A DNA stretch of 64,000 nt from the NCBI RefSeq assembly GCF_003149025.1, contig NZ_QGDV01000003.1, positions 1 to 64,000 on the forward strand, in the 5' to 3' direction. Positions 63,405 to 64,000 of this stretch are shown in pieces; positions within the stretch are counted from its first letter, which is position 1; each line of letters begins with the position of its first letter. The notes beneath the pieces are model-generated. The model was not told where the DNA came from. It was given only the letters and a program-made list of their open reading frames with translations, and did not search any database. A program made the translations under genes and the position numbers. Source of the stretch: Rathayibacter iranicus NCPPB 2253 = VKM Ac-1602 (GTDB taxonomy: Bacteria; Actinomycetota; Actinomycetes; Actinomycetales; Microbacteriaceae).

Positions 63405-64000
63405 ATGGCCAGCCAGGATTGGTTCGACAAGGACTTCTACCAGGTCCTCGGCGTATCCAAGGACGTCTCCGCGGCGGACCTCAAGAAGGTCTACCGCAAG
63501 CTTGCCCGCCAGTTCCACCCCGACTCGAACCCGGGAGATGCGAAGGCCGAGGCGCGATTCAAGGAGATCAGCGAGGCGTACACCGTCCTCTCGGACGCCG
63601 ACCAGCGCAAGGAATACGACCAGATCCGTGCAATGGGCGGCGGCGCTCGCTTTACTGCCGGTGGCCAGGCCGGAGGTTTCGACGACGTCTTCGGGGGAAT
63701 GTTCGGCCAGGGCGGGCGTACCTCCTACAGCACCCAGCAGGGCCCGCCACCCGGCTTCGAGGACATTCTCGGCGGGGTGTTCGGTGGCGGCTCCCGGTTC
63801 GGCCAGCCCAGCGGTGGTTACCGCGGCTTCGGCGGTCCGCAGAAGGGCGCCGACGTCACCGCCAGCACCACCATCGACTTCCGCACGGCGACCCGGGGTG
63901 ACACCGTGCAGCTGCAGACCGGTGACGGACGAACTCTCTCGGTGCGTATCCCGGCCGGAGTAGCCGACGACCAGAAGATCCGCGTTCGCGGCAAGGGCCG
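63405..64000 (+). CDS. dnaJ: DnaJ-family co-chaperone (partial; runs off the window)
   Basis: The first 198 residues are visible, from ATG 63405 (GGAAGAGG upstream). The J domain (about 8-75) has [11 protein letters not shown] with the HPD motif. A Gly/Phe-rich region follows ([16 protein letters not shown] to GFGGPQKG). The substrate domain then begins directly: [46 protein letters not shown]. No CxxCxGxG zinc motif lies between the first two strands, where DnaJ1 proteins have it. It therefore looks like a type II (CbpA-like) J protein. hspR may follow beyond the window. Confidence 0.93.
   Translation, partial: MASQDWFDKDFYQVLGVSKDVSAADLKKVYRKLARQFHPDSNPGDAKAEARFKEISEAYTVLSDADQRKEYDQIRAMGGGARFTAGGQAGGFDDVFGGMFGQGGRTSYSTQQGPPPGFEDILGGVFGGGSRFGQPSGGYRGFGGPQKGADVTASTTIDFRTATRGDTVQLQTGDGRTLSVRIPAGVADDQKIRVRGKG

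Overview
The window is GC-rich (codons strongly biased to G/C in the third position), densely coded DNA from an actinobacterium, most likely of the family Microbacteriaceae. The reasons are a C50-carotenoid gene set with heterodimeric cyclase genes, a DUF7882 protein, an HspR/HAIR-controlled dnaK operon, an IdeR-type iron box, many GTG starts with 4-base stop/start overlaps, and a scatter of small acidic proteins. The genus cannot be fixed from the sequence alone.

Layout. 1-4430: an accessory-looking cassette. Two paralogous AraC-like regulators flank a Tat-signal surface protein with four repeats of about 81-87 residues. One regulator copy carries an in-frame TAG near its start; the other carries a run of ten G in its coding region. 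4431-8411: an operon for glycogen debranching (glgX) with two small partners, then an oxidoreductase. 8544-15049: small acidic proteins, a SUFU-like protein, a cold-shock protein, an AI-2E family permease, a lipid kinase, a DoxX protein and a hydrolase, with two palindromic non-coding elements. 15149-23000: a solitary AAA+ ATPase, RNase J, a RES/Xre toxin-antitoxin pair and DNA-repair-type genes (EEP nuclease, SRAP/YedK). 23138-28826: a large DUF1023 hydrolase with two near-identical tandem lipoproteins, then a membrane Ser/Thr kinase translationally coupled to a lipoprotein. 28889-41776: an Fe-S photolyase, an RlmA-like methyltransferase coupled to a second AI-2E permease through a hexanucleotide repeat, a MauE-thioredoxin fusion, a Na+/H+ antiporter, a GH13 enzyme with a 15-bp tandem array upstream, HU, a CopD-CtaG fusion and a Pif1-type helicase. 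41790-49024: a heme oxygenase-like protein behind an iron box, membrane proteins, a MarR/oxidoreductase divergent pair with two operator palindromes, a YgiB-YgiC pair and tRNA-Gly(CCC). 49095-55557: dcd, then the carotenoid locus idi / crtE-crtBI-crtYe-crtYf-crtEb, in which phytoene synthase and phytoene desaturase are one continuous 849-codon frame. 55612-60223: a LysR-controlled region, an acyltransferase and an MDR dehydrogenase. 60664-64000: two HAIR boxes, dnaK, grpE and the first part of dnaJ.

The most unusual points are the CrtB-CrtI fusion, the poly-G tract and nonsense codon in the paired regulators around a repeat-bearing surface protein, a heme oxygenase homologue with Gly where the heme-ligating His is expected, and repeated small tandem duplications, some at gene ends or in control regions. 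None was tested by database search; all assignments rest on motifs, gene order and direct reading of the sequence.
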